From Mucilaginibacter pallidiroseus (lineage in GTDB: Bacteria; Bacteroidota; Bacteroidia; Sphingobacteriales; Sphingobacteriaceae), in contig NZ_VOEJ01000011.1 of assembly GCF_007846085.1 (NCBI RefSeq), positions 1 to 64,000 on the forward strand: DNA of 64,000 nucleotides, in the 5' to 3' direction. The position numbers were made by a program, and so were the translations under genes. This document shows positions 62,905 through 64,000 of the stretch, piece by piece; the stretch's first letter is position 1, and every line of letters starts with the position of its first letter. The notes beneath the pieces are model-generated. The model was not told the DNA's origin. It saw nothing but the letters and a program-made list of their open reading frames with translations, and did no database searches.

Positions 62905-62982
62905 TTTTGCGTTTAACAGGTATCGTCCGGTAATACAATTGTCTGGACAGTTTGTAAACTGACCTGCAGATAATCAGCAGAT

Positions 62983-63513
62983 TTATTTATATATAAAGCT
63001 GACCGGTTCCTGAACGCATATATTGCTGGCGCGTTCCCCGATATATTTAATGGTATAGGTACCCGGTGCACTGAACTTATACACTTTAGAAAGGTCTATG
63101 TCAGCTGATATTCCCGTTTGCGGCGCAAGGTAGCTATAATTCTCATCAGAGTATGGAATGGTTTTGCCGGGCTTAGCACCCAGGTAAGGTACTTCTTCAC
63201 CGCGTTCATTTCTGATCTCAAGAAATCTTTCTGGCAGCGATCCAAAAGGTGTCTGCAATTTACAGAAGCGGCGGGCATCGCTGCCTGTATTTGAAACGGT
63301 AAGACGGAGCAGGATCGACGGCTGCTGTGCAACGTTCCCGGGAAAAGACAAATATCCTGCTAAACGTCCCTTAGCCAGACAGCTGTCATTCAGAGGGCCG
63401 CAGAACGCAACTGGACGCTGCACATTGCCGTCAGTAACAGATGCTGTATCTTTTGAATGACATGAGGCTGCAAAAAAAAGCGCAATCGCGGAAAATTTAA
63501 GTATAGCTTTCAT
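62983..63513 (-). CDS. Lipoprotein paralogous to the 2608 protein (M35-propeptide-like domain)
   Basis: 176 residues from the ATG at 63513, where a lipoprotein signal begins (MKAILKFSAIALFFAASCHSK, Cys in the lipobox). In-frame codons to 63615 are not signal-like. The mature part aligns with the 2608 protein: NTGSDARRFCKLQTPFG, FLEIRNERGEEVPYLGA and YTIKYIGERASN. Probably the same beta-sandwich. It has no operon partner in the window; its function is unknown. Tail to tail with the second TPR kinase gene. Confidence 0.78.
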   Translation of the reverse strand: MKAILKFSAIALFFAASCHSKDTASVTDGNVQRPVAFCGPLNDSCLAKGRLAGYLSFPGNVAQQPSILLRLTVSNTGSDARRFCKLQTPFGSLPERFLEIRNERGEEVPYLGAKPGKTIPYSDENYSYLAPQTGISADIDLSKVYKFSAPGTYTIKYIGERASNICVQEPVSFIYK

Positions 63514-63651
63514 GAAAAATAACGATGTTTTTACCTGTGTGAGAAATAACCAGACCGCCACCTGCTGCGCCGAAAGCGCTGCAGGCTGGATAAGACATAC
63601 GGCGGCCTGGCCCATCTAAACACTATAAACCAATTGTTTCTTTATCAGGGA

Positions 63652-64000
63652 TCAGCCGAATTGGCCGACAACGTAAGATCCTGCCGGGAATGCAAAGGCT
63701 ATGTTGATACGATTCCACGTATTGATCGTGGTGACGGCCAGCGTAAGGTCGATAAGTTCTGCTTCAGAGAGTTGGCTCAGTGCTTCCCTGTAATGAGCGT
63801 CACTCACGTGAGCATAGGTGACCGCTTCTGCCCAGCCCAGTGCGGTCCTTTCCTTTTCATTATAAAAAGGGCTGTCCTTCCAAGCGTTAAGACCGTACAG
63901 GCGTTGTTCTGTTTCGCCGCCGTGGCGTGCATCTTTCGTATGCATATCAAGGCAGTAAGCACAACCATTGATTTGTGAAACGCGTGTGTAAACCAATTCC
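63652..64000 (-). CDS. Carboxymuconolactone decarboxylase/AhpD-family protein (5' end cut by window)
   Basis: The visible 115 codons hold the AhpD core: RVSQINGCAYCLDMHTKDAR with the active-site CxxC (GCAYC) and His three residues on (x-DMH), then NTWNRINIAFAFPAGS. Such proteins are alkylhydroperoxidase-like thiol reductases. The frame continues beyond the right edge, so the start is not in the window; the true N-terminus (about 25-35 residues more) is missing. Confidence 0.85.
   Translation of the reverse strand, partial: ELVYTRVSQINGCAYCLDMHTKDARHGGETEQRLYGLNAWKDSPFYNEKERTALGWAEAVTYAHVSDAHYREALSQLSEAELIDLTLAVTTINTWNRINIAFAFPAGSYVVGQFG

Noticed and set aside
1..64000. CRISPR arrays, tRNA or rRNA genes, integrase/attachment sites
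   Set aside because: No regular spacer-repeat arrays, no tRNA-like or rRNA-like stretches, and no integrase or phage genes were seen.

Overview
The window comes from a member of the Bacteroidota, most likely the Sphingobacteriales/Chitinophagales side of the phylum (inference). The signs are TAnnTTTG-type -7 promoter elements, weak Shine-Dalgarno sequences, DUF5686 and BamA/TamA-like outer-membrane proteins, Crp/Fnr proteins of the Bacteroidota type, AraC regulators, and HisKA_2 kinases with periplasmic TPRs. No rRNA, tRNA or CRISPR array was seen.

Left part (1-25 kb). An IS21-like element end sits against a truncated pckA 3' fragment. After it come mostly accessory redox and transport genes: SDR, aldehyde dehydrogenase, alpha/beta esterase, azoreductase, class III cyclase, MFS/LysR and GNAT. 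A decayed RND efflux locus follows. Its membrane-fusion gene is frameshifted at an A6G tract, and its pump gene is fused in frame to the tail of a TolC-like gene. Next are a BamA-like protein with a divergent CRY-DASH photolyase-like gene, a VOC protein, a DUF5686 protein and a small outer-membrane barrel. Five promoter regions between 10.4 and 25.4 kb carry FNR-type TTGAY-N4-RTCAA boxes.

Central part (26-53 kb). This is a coherent respiratory/low-oxygen or NO-response island. It holds a Crp/Fnr regulator, two sigma-54 activators with nearly identical DNA-binding helices (GAF-AAA+-Fis and REC-GAF-AAA+-Fis), a TPR histidine kinase, an NDH-2-like/DoxX fusion, an NDH-2 and an orphan histidine kinase. 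It also holds a seven-gene operon encoding a C-family (cbb3-type) oxidase, a group III truncated hemoglobin, a ferredoxin reductase and a [2Fe-2S] ferredoxin. Repeated palindromes around CGAAATATCG occur upstream of nearly every transcription unit here, usually about 65-140 bp upstream of a TGGYAY (-24-like) element. One perfect sigma-54 promoter precedes the orphan kinase. I read this as one sigma-54 regulon.

Right part (48-64 kb). An EmrAB-TolC-type efflux operon is followed by a small orphan gene with the regulon promoter signature. Then come a GNAT, an Rrf2/NsrR-like regulator with its own operator, a DoxX protein, a fatty acid hydroxylase and a MocR regulator next to a cupin/NAD(P)-binding pair. 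That pair duplicates the one at 27-28.5 kb. A flavohemoglobin with a palindrome over its promoter, a second TPR histidine kinase, a second copy of the 2.6-kb lipoprotein, and a partial AhpD-like gene close the window.

All of this comes from reading the sequence and the conceptual translations. No similarity search was run.
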